From an uncultured Clostridia bacterium (GTDB lineage: Bacteria > Bacillota > Clostridia > Christensenellales > CAG-138), in the NCBI GenBank assembly GCA_946411635.1, contig CAMKES010000006.1, forward strand, positions 20,117-84,116: a stretch of 64,000 bases of DNA. The letters are read 5' to 3'. The first letter of the stretch is position 1, and each line of letters begins with the position of its first letter. Under the pieces are notes generated by a model. That model was given only the letters and a program-made list of their open reading frames with translations. It searched no databases and was not told where the DNA came from. The translations under genes and the position numbers were made by a program. Shown in pieces: positions 18,718 to 28,371 of this stretch.

Positions 18718-21240
18718 TCACTGCTCCCGCTCGTACCAGTACGTCACGATCTCCTCGATCGCGACCGCGCCGGAGCTGCCGGAAAGACCGTTCGGGATGA
18801 ATACGACGATCGCGATCTCCGGATCCTCGCGCGGGGTGATCGCCGCGAACCAGCAGGTGTTTTCGATGTCGATGTTGTTCGTCGCGGACGTCTGCGCCGT
18901 GCCCGTTTTTCCGCTGATGCGCTCCAGATAGCCTTTGCTCGCGAACGCCATCGAGAACACCGACGACGCGGTGCCGCCGTCCTCCGGCGACACGACGCCC
19001 TTCATGCCCTCGAGGATCGCGTCCCAGAACGCATCCGGCGCGAAGATCGTGTCGATCGCCTCCGGCTCGTTCTTCAGATACGGCGTTCCGTCCGGATAGT
19101 CGACCTCCGAAAGGATCGTCGCCCTGCGGACCGTGCCGCGGTTCGCGACGGCCGCAACGTAGCGCGTGATCGAGATCGGCGTGACCAGCATAACGCCCTG
19201 TCCGATGCCGGTCTGGATCGTGTAGGTCGGCTTCCAGCGCAGCTCCTCGAGCCAGGTGGAGATCGAAACGATCCAGTTCGTATGCGCGTACGAAACGCCG
19301 ATCGGGATGTTCAGCTCCTCCTTGAGCACTTCGCGGATCTCCGCGCCGCGTTCGCGCTGCTCGCCGTCCATGAGCCGCAGAAGCCGGTCGGCGCATTTGG
19401 CGAGCTGTGCGTTGGTGACCTCCAGCCCGTTCTGATCCGCGATCGTGCGGAGCAGACCGTAGATCCGGTTATAGATGAGGCGCGGCAGCGAGGACGTCTG
19501 CTCCGCGAGCGTTTTTTCGCAGTCATAGCGCGCTTTCTGTCCGCCGATCTGCACCGTAAGCTCGCCGGGAAGCTCGACGCCGGTCGTTCCGGTCATGCCG
19601 AGCCGTCCCGCCCAGTAGTTCAGCCGTTCGATGCCGACGCGGTCCGCGACGGTGTAGAAGAAATAGTTGCAGGAGACCGTGAGCGCGCGCGAAAGCGTCA
19701 GATTCGCGTGCTTCGACGGATTGCTCGTCCAGCAGCTCGGCGCGTTCTGCTCGACCTTGGTCGTCGGATCGTCGACGAAGTAATAGTACGGCGAATGATC
19801 GGAGATCGTTTCGGTCGTGGTGAGCTTGCCCTCCATCAGTCCGGCGAAGCCCGTGGCCATTTTGAACACCGAACCGGACGCGGTGCGGATGCCGATCGCG
19901 CGGTTCAGCGTCGGCTGGTTGCTGTTCGCGCCGAACAGCCGCTCGTATTCGATCTCGTCGATGCCGTCGGTGAACAGGTTCGGATCGTAATCGGGATAGG
20001 ACGCGAGCGCGAGGATCTCGCCGGTCTTCACGTTCATGACGATGACCGCGCCGGTCTCCGCGCGCTTGATGCGGTCGACGTTGCCGTTCGTCAGCTTGTC
20101 GTACTTGGCGTAATTGTTCCGGATGCGCGTTTCCTGCTTTTCGCGCGTCGCTTCGATGTTGTCCTTCAGCGCCTTTTCGCAGACCTGCTGCAGCTCGATG
20201 TCGATGGTGAGCCGCACGTCCATGCCGTCCTCGGGCTGTTTGGAATCAAGCACCTCGACGATCGCGCCGCGCTTGTCCTTCAGGATGCGCGTCGTGCCGA
20301 GACGGCCGTACAGATGCGGCGTGAGATACGGCTCCATCGTCTTTTCCACGCCCGCAATGCCGATGAGATCGTTGTACGAATACCCGAGATCGAGCATGCT
20401 CTTCGTATCTTTTTTCGCGGGATCGAACGCCGCGAAATCGGCGTAGTCGTAGCCGATGCCGGTCATATCCTTCGTGACCTGCTTCGAGAGATACCCGATG
20501 ATGTGCGACGCGGTATTGCCGTACGGATACACGCGATAGCTGCTCTTTTCGGTCAGGATGCCGGTCAGCCGCTCGCTCGCCATGTCGAGCTCGGTCACGA
20601 CCGCGAGCGACACGTCGTACGCGATGCGGACGCCCTCGAACGCACGGTAGCTGTTCATGACCGCTTCCTGACGGATGGACATGATCTTTTTCGCTTCGTC
20701 GAACGGCATGTTGTCCGGGATGCACCACGACGCGCGCAGGATGCGGTACGCCTCCTCCGCGGTCAGGTCCGGATTGTCGAAATTGCAGGCTTCGATGAAA
20801 TTCTTTTTGCGCGAGGCGGCGACGGATTCGCTCGGCGTGCGGAAATCGTAGACGAACGTCCCGTCGGAGAGCATGTCGATATAGAACGTGTCGATCGTAT
20901 GCCCGCCGCCCTCCTCGATGATGCGGATCGCCTCGATCAGCGAATGCGTATAGCGCGCGCTGTCGACGGGCGTGCGGTTGCTCGGATCGCGGTAGAACAG
21001 GACGTTGTAGGTGGTCTCGTCGTACGCGAGGACGACGCCGTTGCGGTCGGTGATCGTGCCGCGTCTGCCCGACTGATACGTGGTGACCTCGGTCGTCTGC
21101 CTGACCGCGGCGGAATACGCCTCGGTCTCGCGGATGGCGAGCTTGTCCAGAAAGACCAGCAGAACGCAGAGCAGCACCGCGAAGATCGCGATGAGCATCC
21201 AGATGCGCGTATTCAGTTTTCCTTTTTCTCCGCGCTTCAT
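18718..21240 (-). CDS. mrdA: Penicillin-binding protein 2 (elongation transpeptidase)
   Basis: The 840-residue class B PBP has an N-terminal anchor (residues 13-32), a dimerization domain with the conserved RGTITDRNG (60-68), and a transpeptidase domain with all three motifs: S457-V-F-K460, SCN (523-525) and KTG (778-780). It is longer than E. coli PBP2 owing to insertions before the active site. Placement after mreC and mreD, with ATGA overlap to mreD, marks it as the rod-shape synthase rather than the divisome FtsI. Confidence 0.93.
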   Translation of the reverse strand: MKRGEKGKLNTRIWMLIAIFAVLLCVLLVFLDKLAIRETEAYSAAVRQTTEVTTYQSGRRGTITDRNGVVLAYDETTYNVLFYRDPSNRTPVDSARYTHSLIEAIRIIEEGGGHTIDTFYIDMLSDGTFVYDFRTPSESVAASRKKNFIEACNFDNPDLTAEEAYRILRASWCIPDNMPFDEAKKIMSIRQEAVMNSYRAFEGVRIAYDVSLAVVTELDMASERLTGILTEKSSYRVYPYGNTASHIIGYLSKQVTKDMTGIGYDYADFAAFDPAKKDTKSMLDLGYSYNDLIGIAGVEKTMEPYLTPHLYGRLGTTRILKDKRGAIVEVLDSKQPEDGMDVRLTIDIELQQVCEKALKDNIEATREKQETRIRNNYAKYDKLTNGNVDRIKRAETGAVIVMNVKTGEILALASYPDYDPNLFTDGIDEIEYERLFGANSNQPTLNRAIGIRTASGSVFKMATGFAGLMEGKLTTTETISDHSPYYYFVDDPTTKVEQNAPSCWTSNPSKHANLTLSRALTVSCNYFFYTVADRVGIERLNYWAGRLGMTGTTGVELPGELTVQIGGQKARYDCEKTLAEQTSSLPRLIYNRIYGLLRTIADQNGLEVTNAQLAKCADRLLRLMDGEQRERGAEIREVLKEELNIPIGVSYAHTNWIVSISTWLEELRWKPTYTIQTGIGQGVMLVTPISITRYVAAVANRGTVRRATILSEVDYPDGTPYLKNEPEAIDTIFAPDAFWDAILEGMKGVVSPEDGGTASSVFSMAFASKGYLERISGKTGTAQTSATNNIDIENTCWFAAITPREDPEIAIVVFIPNGLSGSSGAVAIEEIVTYWYEREQ

Positions 21241-21728
21241 CTGCGGGTCAAAGCACCTTTCTCTTTCGTACGGAACAGAGCGGCGAGCGGAAGCACCGCA
21301 AGCGACTCAAGGATCAGGGACGGAAGCGTCGCTCTGAGCAGACGCGTTCCGATCGGGAACCGCGCGCCGGCGATCAGCGTAAATACAAAGATCAGCGTCT
21401 CCGCCGCGAGGAACGCGACGAGCGCAAACAGGAACAAAAGCGGCAGTTTCGGGCGGTTTTTGCGCACGAAGCCGTACAGAACGCTGACGGCGAGAAGATA
21501 CGCCGCCGCGGAAAGCCCGATGTAGGGATTGCAGAACAGATCGGTCAGAAGCCCGCCGAAAAACGCGACCGGAATGCCGTCCTGCACTTTGGTCGAAGCG
21601 ACCGCGGCAAGCGCGACCGCCGGAACGAACAGCGGACGAACGCCGTTTTCCGTAAACTGCGGGAACACGAAGCAATCGAGAAAAACCGCGACGAGCGCCG
21701 CGGGGATCAGCAGAATCCGCCGCTTCAT
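21237..21728 (-). CDS. mreD: Rod-shape protein MreD
   Basis: A 163-residue, highly hydrophobic protein with five predicted membrane helices and the FFGGLLTDLF-like motif of MreD. It overlaps mreC and mrdA by 4 bp on each side. No mreB or rodA is found in the window. Confidence 0.92.
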   Translation of the reverse strand: MKRRILLIPAALVAVFLDCFVFPQFTENGVRPLFVPAVALAAVASTKVQDGIPVAFFGGLLTDLFCNPYIGLSAAAYLLAVSVLYGFVRKNRPKLPLLFLFALVAFLAAETLIFVFTLIAGARFPIGTRLLRATLPSLILESLAVLPLAALFRTKEKGALTRR

Positions 21729-22558
21729 CGGACCGCCTCGTCGACGCCGGTGACGATCAGCGCGTTCTCGAGATGCAGGAAGTCGACGTCCATGGATACG
21801 ATCGCGTCGTACGTGCCCTTCCCTTCGTCGTTCACGGCGACGACCGTTCCGACGTACAGGCCCTTCGGGAACGAGCCGCCGATGCCGCTCGTGCGGATCA
21901 CGTCGCCGACGCGCACGTCCGCCTCGCCGGGCAGGTAATAGAGCATTGCGCCGAGCAGTTCGCCGTCCTTTTCGTACAGACCGCCGAGCATGCCCTCGTC
22001 GCGCGTGCGCTGCACCATGACGCTGATGCGCATTTCATCGTTCAGCATGGTCCTGACGCGGCACCAGTTCGGGCCGACCTCCGTGACGCGGCCGACGACG
22101 CCCTCCGCCGTGATGACCGCCATTTTTTCGGTCACGCCGCTGCGCGAGCCCGCGTTCAGCATGACGGTATCGATATACGGATTGCTGTCGCGCCCGATGA
22201 CGGAGGCGGTGACAAAGCGCATCTGCGGATTTGCCTCAACGAAGTTCAGAAGCTCCGAAAGCCTTGCGTTTTCCTTTTCGGTCTCGTCGAGCAGCGCGAG
22301 TTTTTCCTGCTGAACAAGGAGCGTTTCCCGGAGGCGCGCGTTTTCCGCTTCAAGCTCGGACGGCGAGAAGACGCGCGTAAAGAACGCGCCGACCGCCTGC
22401 TGGACCGAATGCAGCGCTTCGCCGACCGGCGCAAGCGCCGTGCGGAACAGACTGTCGCCCGTTCCCTTGCCGTTTGCGGTAAACGCCGCCAGCACGATCA
22501 AAAGAACGATCGCGGTCATCGTGATCCACATCGGTCTGTTTTTCCAAAGCTTCCGCAT
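21725..22558 (-). CDS. mreC: Rod-shape protein MreC
   Basis: The 277-residue protein has a single N-terminal anchor, a coiled coil rich in Glu/Leu (about residues 65-105) and the beta-barrel domain with TASVIGRDSNPY and the VGDVIRTSG motif. MreC scaffolds PBP2 at the elongation site. It heads the mreC-mreD-mrdA unit. Confidence 0.95.
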   Translation of the reverse strand: MRKLWKNRPMWITMTAIVLLIVLAAFTANGKGTGDSLFRTALAPVGEALHSVQQAVGAFFTRVFSPSELEAENARLRETLLVQQEKLALLDETEKENARLSELLNFVEANPQMRFVTASVIGRDSNPYIDTVMLNAGSRSGVTEKMAVITAEGVVGRVTEVGPNWCRVRTMLNDEMRISVMVQRTRDEGMLGGLYEKDGELLGAMLYYLPGEADVRVGDVIRTSGIGGSFPKGLYVGTVVAVNDEGKGTYDAIVSMDVDFLHLENALIVTGVDEAVR

Positions 22559-22635
22559 GTTCGCCTCCGATATACTTCTGCAAAATACAGTATATCACAG
22601 TTCCCGCGCGCGGAAGGTGAACAATCGGTTAATAA

Positions 22636-22800
22636 TCAACCGGCAAACAGCGCGGCGCCCGCCGCGGCCAGCGCGCACAGCCCGATCAGAAGAAAGATCC
22701 ACCAGGGCACGCAGTACAGGAACAGCGCCGCGGCGCCCGCGCCGAGCGCGACGAGCAGCATGCGCTTCGCTTTTCGATTCCGTTCACAGGTCTTTCGCAT
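22636..22800 (-). CDS. Small hydrophobic membrane protein
   Basis: A 54-residue product with a basic N-terminus (MRKTCERNRKAKR) followed by two closely spaced hydrophobic segments, probably a helical hairpin. The ATG at 22800 has a GGAG site; the open frame extends further but without one. No family recognised. It is 77 bp upstream of mreC and may share its transcript. Confidence 0.6.
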   Translation of the reverse strand: MRKTCERNRKAKRMLLVALGAGAAALFLYCVPWWIFLLIGLCALAAAGAALFAG

Positions 22801-22912
22801 GGTTCCGACTCCTTTTTTCTGTATCATACGCGCCAAGCGGGAAACTTGTGCCGGAACACGGCGAAAAAAACCGGAATATGATGGGAATAAGTACGTGACA
22901 AGGAGATCGGGT

Positions 22913-23659
22913 ATGCAATCCGAACTGATCAGACTTTCTTCCGTTTCGCTCGCTTATCATACGGTCGCGGGTGAAACGATCGCAATAAACGATCTGGATC
23001 TGACCGTATACGAAGGCGAATTTCTGGCGATCGTCGGACCTTCCGGCTGCGGAAAAACGAGCGTGCTCTCGCTGATCACGGGCCTGCTTGCGCCCACGGC
23101 CGGAACCGTTTCGTTCGCAAGAGAAGACCTGCGCGCGGGCTATATGCTGCAGCGCGATCATCTTCTGGACCACCGCACCGTCGAAAAGAACGTCCTGCTG
23201 GGGCTCGAGGTGCAGCACCGGCTGACGCCGGAATCGAAGGCGCGCGCGATGCGTCTGCTGGACACCTACGGGCTTTCCGAGTTTCGCGCGTATAAGCCGC
23301 ATCAGCTTTCCGGCGGCATGCGTCAGAAGGTCGCGCTCATCCGCACGCTCGCCATCGAGCCGGACCTGCTGCTCCTTGACGAGCCGTTTTCCGCGCTCGA
23401 CTACCAGACGCGGCTGACGCTTTCCGACGAGGTCTTCCGCATCATCCGCAACGAGCACAAGACCGCCGTGCTCGTGACGCACGACATCTCGGAGGCGGTC
23501 TCCATGGCGGATCGCGTCGCGGTGTTCTCCGCACGGCCTGCGTCGATCTCGGCGGTGCTGCCGATCGGCTTTCCCTCGTCGATGCCGCCGCTCGAGCGGC
23601 GCGGGCAGCCGGCGTTCCACGACTATTTCGAACGGATCCGGAAGGAGCTGCACATATGA
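22913..23659 (+). CDS. NitT/TauT-type ABC importer ATPase (SsuB/TauB-like)
   Basis: This 248-residue ATPase has Walker A GPSGCGKT (42-49), signature LSGGMRQK and Walker B LLLLDEPFSALD, with the QRDHLL segment usual in the nitrate/sulfonate/taurine group. The start at 22913 has an AAGGAG site; the much longer open frame upstream is shadow of mreC. The stop overlaps the permease start (ATGA). The substrate is unknown; sulfonates, taurine, thiamine precursors or riboflavin-type ligands are all possible for this group. Confidence 0.88.
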   Translation: MQSELIRLSSVSLAYHTVAGETIAINDLDLTVYEGEFLAIVGPSGCGKTSVLSLITGLLAPTAGTVSFAREDLRAGYMLQRDHLLDHRTVEKNVLLGLEVQHRLTPESKARAMRLLDTYGLSEFRAYKPHQLSGGMRQKVALIRTLAIEPDLLLLDEPFSALDYQTRLTLSDEVFRIIRNEHKTAVLVTHDISEAVSMADRVAVFSARPASISAVLPIGFPSSMPPLERRGQPAFHDYFERIRKELHI

Positions 23660-24453
23660 AAACGAACGCCGTTTCCGAAGCGCACGCCGCGTATCTCAAA
23701 CGTCTCCGCCGCAGCGCGAGGCTCGTGATCCTCGCGCGGATCGGCGTTCTGGCGCTCTTTCTTCTGCTGTGGGAGTTCGGGGCGGCGCTCCGGTGGTTCG
23801 ACCCGTTTATCCTCTCCTCCCCCTCGCGCGTGGCCGCGGCGATCGTCCGCCTGATCCGGGACGGCTCGCTCTGGCTGCACGTGGGAACGACGCTGTACGA
23901 GACCGTTCTCGGCTTCCTGTTCGGCACGGCGCTCGGCGCCGCGATCGCAGTGGTCCTGTGGTGGTTTCCGGCGCTGAACCGCGTGCTGGATCCGTACCTC
24001 GTGGTGCTCAACGCCCTGCCGAAGATCGCGCTCGGTCCCGTTCTGATCGTCTGGATCGGCGCGGGCACGGCTTCGATCGTCGTGATGGGCGTGCTCGTTT
24101 CGCTCGTCGTGACGACCGTCACCGTGCTGAACGGGTTCCTCGCCGCGACCGACGAAAAGCAGCTTCTGATGCGTACGCTCGGGGCAAGCAAGATCCAGAT
24201 CTTCACGAAGGTCGTCTTTCCGGCGGGCATTCCGGATCTGATCTGCGCGCTGAAGATCTCGGTCGGAATGAGCTGGGTCGGCGTCATCGTCGGCGAATAC
24301 CTCGTAAGCAAGGCGGGGCTCGGCTACCTCATCGTGTACGGCGGGCAGGTGTTCAAGCTCGACCTCGTCATGGCGAGCGTGACCGTGCTGTGCGTGCTGG
24401 CCGCGCTGATGTACTACGCGGTCGCGCTGCTCGAAAAGAGAATGCGCCGCTGA
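23656..24453 (+). CDS. NitT/TauT-type ABC importer permease (SsuC/TauC-like)
   Basis: A 265-residue permease with six predicted helices and the coupling-loop sequence EKQLLMRTLGASKIQIFTKV that contacts the ATPase. It is the only partner of the ATPase; the expected substrate-binding lipoprotein is absent on either side, so it must be encoded elsewhere or be missing. Confidence 0.88.
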   Translation: MKTNAVSEAHAAYLKRLRRSARLVILARIGVLALFLLLWEFGAALRWFDPFILSSPSRVAAAIVRLIRDGSLWLHVGTTLYETVLGFLFGTALGAAIAVVLWWFPALNRVLDPYLVVLNALPKIALGPVLIVWIGAGTASIVVMGVLVSLVVTTVTVLNGFLAATDEKQLLMRTLGASKIQIFTKVVFPAGIPDLICALKISVGMSWVGVIVGEYLVSKAGLGYLIVYGGQVFKLDLVMASVTVLCVLAALMYYAVALLEKRMRR

Positions 24454-24458
24454 ACGAA

Positions 24459-24486
24459 ACAGGGCTGCCGCAAACGGCAGCCCTGT
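24459..24486. terminator. Bidirectional hairpin terminator between convergent genes
   Basis: A 12-bp stem ACAGGGCTGCCG / CGGCAGCCCTGT with a 4-base loop lies between the converging ABC permease and the LRR lipoprotein gene. T-rich sequence follows in the plus direction (TATTCTGTTTTG); the minus-direction tail is short. Confidence 0.75.
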
Positions 24487-24498
24487 ATTCTGTTTTGC

Positions 24499-25725
24499 TT
24501 ATTCAAACCGCGGCGCGCCTTCAAAGAACGCGTTCTTCCATTTTTCGCGCTCGGACCGTTCCTTTCCCTTCACGTACCGCCAGCCGCCGTCCGTTCCGGT
24601 ATCTTTGTGGTTCAGCACGCAGTCCGGCAGCGCCTGCTCGAGCATCTCGCGGTCCTTCTTGCCGGCTTTGTTGGCCGCGTACCAGAACCGCTGCAGCGTC
24701 TGGATCGAACAGACCGGACGGAAATCCGAGATCCTGTTGGAACAGACGTTGAGATCGCACAGATGCGTCAGCCCCGCGAGCGGCGAAAGGTCCGTGATGC
24801 GGTTCATGAACAGCTCGATGTACTCGAGCTCGGTCAGCTCCGAGAGCACGCCGATATCCGAAATATAGTTGTCCGCAAGGATCAGGACCCGGAGCTTTTT
24901 CAGCGGACGCAAAAACGAAATGTCGTCCAGCTTCTGATGCCCGAGGTCGAGCGCGACGAGGTCGGTGCAGTAGCGGATGTACTGCGCCTTTTCGCTCGTC
25001 ATCCGGTTTTTGTCCGCGGTCTCGGATCTGCTGTAGCGCGTGGAGAACGCCGTCGCGTCCGTGCGCAGCTTTCCCCAGTAGCCGAGGTCGATCTCCCAGA
25101 TGAACCGGATCCCGGGGAACGCGTCGCAGAGCTCCGCCGACGCCGCGTTGTCCAGTCCGCAGCCGATCATTTCGACGCGATCGAGCTCCGGCAGCAGCGC
25201 GATGATCCGTTTCAGCGATTCGGGATCCGCAATCTTCGTCCCGGAAAGATTCAGCTCCGCGGCGTCGCACGGAACGTACGCGTCGCCGAGCTTCACCGCA
25301 TAGCGGAACGAAACGTCCGGAAACGCGGCGAGCAGGACCGCAAGGTCCTCGTTGCTTACCGTGCCGTCGTCGATCTCGACCGACGCGACGCTGCCCGACG
25401 CGGCGATCCGTTCGGAAAGCGCGTCCGCATCGGTCGGTTCCTGCACGTGAAGCGTGACCGCGGGCGCGGGCGTTGCGGTCGGCGCCTCCGTCGGCGGTTC
25501 GGTCGGCGGTTCGGTCGGCGGTTCGGTCGGCTGCGGCGTCGGGGCTTCCGTCGGGATCTCCGTTGCGGCGATCACGACTTCATCCTCGGGCGCGGGCGTT
25601 GCGGCGGGCGCTTCCGTCGGGATCTCCGCTGCGGGAGCCGGCGCGACGCCGCCTTCCCCGCAGGCGAGCGGCAGCAGACAGCAGAGCGTTATACAGATGC
25701 AGATCGGGATTCGTACATGTTTCAT
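24499..25725 (-). CDS. Leucine-rich-repeat lipoprotein with Thr/Pro/Glu linker
   Basis: The 408-residue product has a signal peptide ending in LLPLAC with the lipidated Cys at 22, then a linker of repeated TEPP/TEAP units (about residues 35-90; the coding DNA is a 12-bp tandem repeat near 25488-25535), and a globular domain with internalin-like leucine-rich repeats (LKKLRVLILADNYISDI, LTHLCDLNVCSNRISD). It should be tethered outside the membrane through the linker. A binding role is likely; the ligand is unknown. Confidence 0.82.
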   Translation of the reverse strand: MKHVRIPICICITLCCLLPLACGEGGVAPAPAAEIPTEAPAATPAPEDEVVIAATEIPTEAPTPQPTEPPTEPPTEPPTEAPTATPAPAVTLHVQEPTDADALSERIAASGSVASVEIDDGTVSNEDLAVLLAAFPDVSFRYAVKLGDAYVPCDAAELNLSGTKIADPESLKRIIALLPELDRVEMIGCGLDNAASAELCDAFPGIRFIWEIDLGYWGKLRTDATAFSTRYSRSETADKNRMTSEKAQYIRYCTDLVALDLGHQKLDDISFLRPLKKLRVLILADNYISDIGVLSELTELEYIELFMNRITDLSPLAGLTHLCDLNVCSNRISDFRPVCSIQTLQRFWYAANKAGKKDREMLEQALPDCVLNHKDTGTDGGWRYVKGKERSEREKWKNAFFEGAPRFE

Positions 25726-25753
25726 AGTTCGGATTGTATCACACTTTTTCCGG

Positions 25754-25781
25754 AAAGAAAAGCCCCGCGTGAATACGGGGC
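25754..25781 (-). terminator. Terminator of the xdh-ygfK-ssnA operon
   Basis: Six-bp G+C stem GCCCCG / CGGGGC (25762-25781) followed on the minus strand by TTTTCTTT, directly after the xdh stop. Confidence 0.75.
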
Positions 25782-25788
25782 GCGCCGT

Positions 25789-28353
25789 TTATTTCTTTTT
25801 TGCGTAGGGCGTTCCGTCGAGCGGAAGCTTCATGCGGAACACGCCGTCGCGGTTATAATACGCGTTCTGCACCGCGGGCGCGGTCGGGATCGTGCAGATC
25901 TCGCCGATGCCCTTTGCGCCGCAGGCCAGTCCGTCCTTCGAAGCCTTTTCGACGAGGATCGCGTCGACCGGCGGCGTCTTGTCCGCGCGGAACAGGCCCA
26001 GCGTGCCGTATTTTGCCGACGGTCTGCCGTTTTGCAGCGGGAAGTCCTCCGTTAGCGCGTAGCCGAGGCCCATCACGACGCCGCCTTCGATCTGTCCTTC
26101 GGCGGCGCGCGGATTAACCGCCACGCCGAGATCGTGGATCGCGGTGACGCGCTTTACGGTGCCGTCGTCGTTCAGCTCGACCACGTGCGTGGCGTAGCCG
26201 TAGGCGATGTGCGAGACCGGGTTCGGCTTGTCGCTGCCGAGCTTATCGGTGATCCCCGTGTATTCGCCGAGGAACGAGCGCCCCTCCAGCGCTTCCCACG
26301 AGCCCTCTTTTTCGAGCGCTTCTTTGATCTGTTTCGCGGCGCGTACGACCGCTTCGCCGGTGAACAGCGTCTGTCTCGACGCGGTGGTGTTGCCCGCGTC
26401 CGGTGCGAGCGCCGTGTCGGGCGTGCAGTAATGCACGCGTTCGTGCGGAATGCCGAGGATCTCCGCCGCCATCTGCGTCTGCACCGTGCCCATGCCCTGT
26501 CCGATGCACGCCGCGGACGAATGCAGATACACGTCGCCGCCTCTGACCTCGATGCGGCAGCGTCCCGTATCGGGGATGCCGACGCCGAGGCCCGCGTTTT
26601 TCATTGCGCAGGCGATGCCCGCCTTCGGGTCGCGCTCGAGGATCGGCCGCGCGGCGTCGAGCGTTTCGACGAGCGCCGTCGTTTCGTCGGCGATCTGCCC
26701 GTTCGGCAGCACCTGCCCGGGGCGGATCGCGTTGCGGTAGCGGATCTCGAACGCCGAGATGCCGACGAGCGCCGCGAGCTGATTCAGATTGCACTCGGTG
26801 GCAAAGCAGCTCTGCGTGACGCCGAACCCGCGGAACGCGCCCGCAGGCGGATTGTTCGTGTAGATCGCCTTGCCGTCGATGTCGACGTTCTGATAGTTAT
26901 AGGGACCCGCCGCGTGCGTGCAGGCGCGCTGCAGGACCGGCCCGCCGAGCGAGGCGTACGCGCCGGTGTCGGAGATCAGCGTCGCCTTCATGGCGGTAAG
27001 GTACCCGTTCTCGTCGCAGGCGGTGGTGAATTCCATCTCCATCGCGTGGCGTTTCGGATGGATCAAAAGGCTTTCCGCGCGTGAGAACGCGACCTTGACG
27101 GGACGGCCCGTGTGCCACGCGAGCAGCGCCGCGTGGTGCTGCACGCTCATGTCCTCCTTGCCGCCGAAGCCGCCGCCGACCATCATCGCGGTCACGCGGA
27201 CCTTGTCCTGCGGAAGACCGAGCATCTGCGCGCACTCCTTGCGCGTCTGATAGATGCCCTGATCGCCCGAAAAGATACGAACGCCGTCGCCCTCGCGGTA
27301 CGCCACCGCGCATTCGGGCTCCAGGAACGCGTGATCCGTGGGCGGCGTGGAATAGTGATTCGTGACGACGTATTTGCTGTTTTTGATGACCTCGTCGGCG
27401 TTTCCGCGCACGAGATGCTCGTGCGAAAGCACGTTCGTGCCGTTCGATTCGTGCACGAGGATCTCGTCCTTCAGACCCTCCGCCATGTCGAGCACGGACG
27501 GAAGTTCCTCGTATTCGACCCTGACGAGCGCCGCCGCCGCGCGCGCCTGCGCCTCGGTCTCCGCCGCGACCAGCGCGATCGCGTCGCCCAGAAAATGCGT
27601 GATCTTCCCTTCGGGGATCATCACGTCGTAGTCCTGCTTCAGATGCCCGATCTTGACGGTCCCGGGAATGTCCTTTGCGGTCAGCACGCAGACGACGCCG
27701 GGCGCGGCCTGCGCTTCGCTCGTGTCGATCGAGAGCACCCGCGCACGCGGATAGGCGCTTCGCGCCGCCGTGCCGTACAGCATGCCGTCGAGATACAGAT
27801 CGTCGGCGTACTTCGCGTCGCCAAGCGCTTTTGCGGGCGCGTCGACACGGTCGAGGTTTTCGCCCACGACGCCCTTCAATACGCGCTTCGGCACTTCCCC
27901 GCCCTCGCGGAACGTCTTTGCCGCGAGCAGGATCGCTTCTTCGATCTTTTGGTAGCCGGTGCAGCGGCAGATGTTCATGCGGATCGCGTCCTTCACCTGC
28001 GCGGGCGTCGGATCCGGCTCGCGGTCCAGAAGCGCCTTCGCCGCCATCACCATGCCCGGCGTGCAGAAGCCGCACTGCACGGCGCCCGCCTCGGTGAACG
28101 CGTACGCGTAGACCTCGCGCTCGCGCGGGGTAAGTCCCTCGCAGGTGACGACACTCTTGCCCTCCATGCGGTCGGTCTGCTGGACGCAGGCCTTGACCGC
28201 CTTGCCGTCGATCACGACCGTGCAGGTGCCGCACGCGCCCTCCGAACAGCCGTTTTTGACGCTGGTCAGACGCAGATCGTCCCTGAGAAAGCGGATCAGT
28301 TTTTTGTTTTCCGGGCAGGTCACCTGCCGTCCGTTTACGATGAAGCTTGCCAT
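25789..28353 (-). CDS. xdh: Selenium-dependent xanthine dehydrogenase-type molybdenum hydroxylase
   Basis: This 854-residue enzyme fuses an N-terminal 2Fe-2S domain (C36, C41, C44, C56), a second 2Fe-2S domain (C94, C97, C129, C131) and the two molybdopterin-binding lobes; the catalytic Glu lies in GAKGIGEICT near the C-terminus. There is no FAD domain, as in the fused clostridial enzymes. With YgfK and SsnA in the same operon it fits the selenium-dependent molybdenum hydroxylases that use a labile Se ligand, not selenocysteine, on purines or related rings. The exact substrate cannot be read from sequence. Confidence 0.9.
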   Translation of the reverse strand: MASFIVNGRQVTCPENKKLIRFLRDDLRLTSVKNGCSEGACGTCTVVIDGKAVKACVQQTDRMEGKSVVTCEGLTPREREVYAYAFTEAGAVQCGFCTPGMVMAAKALLDREPDPTPAQVKDAIRMNICRCTGYQKIEEAILLAAKTFREGGEVPKRVLKGVVGENLDRVDAPAKALGDAKYADDLYLDGMLYGTAARSAYPRARVLSIDTSEAQAAPGVVCVLTAKDIPGTVKIGHLKQDYDVMIPEGKITHFLGDAIALVAAETEAQARAAAALVRVEYEELPSVLDMAEGLKDEILVHESNGTNVLSHEHLVRGNADEVIKNSKYVVTNHYSTPPTDHAFLEPECAVAYREGDGVRIFSGDQGIYQTRKECAQMLGLPQDKVRVTAMMVGGGFGGKEDMSVQHHAALLAWHTGRPVKVAFSRAESLLIHPKRHAMEMEFTTACDENGYLTAMKATLISDTGAYASLGGPVLQRACTHAAGPYNYQNVDIDGKAIYTNNPPAGAFRGFGVTQSCFATECNLNQLAALVGISAFEIRYRNAIRPGQVLPNGQIADETTALVETLDAARPILERDPKAGIACAMKNAGLGVGIPDTGRCRIEVRGGDVYLHSSAACIGQGMGTVQTQMAAEILGIPHERVHYCTPDTALAPDAGNTTASRQTLFTGEAVVRAAKQIKEALEKEGSWEALEGRSFLGEYTGITDKLGSDKPNPVSHIAYGYATHVVELNDDGTVKRVTAIHDLGVAVNPRAAEGQIEGGVVMGLGYALTEDFPLQNGRPSAKYGTLGLFRADKTPPVDAILVEKASKDGLACGAKGIGEICTIPTAPAVQNAYYNRDGVFRMKLPLDGTPYAKKK

Positions 28354-28371
28354 GCGCTTCCTTTCCGGCGT

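Noticed and set aside
25789..28353. Selenocysteine codon in the selenium-dependent dehydrogenase
   Set aside because: No in-frame TGA interrupts the gene; this class uses a labile Se ligand, not selenocysteine.
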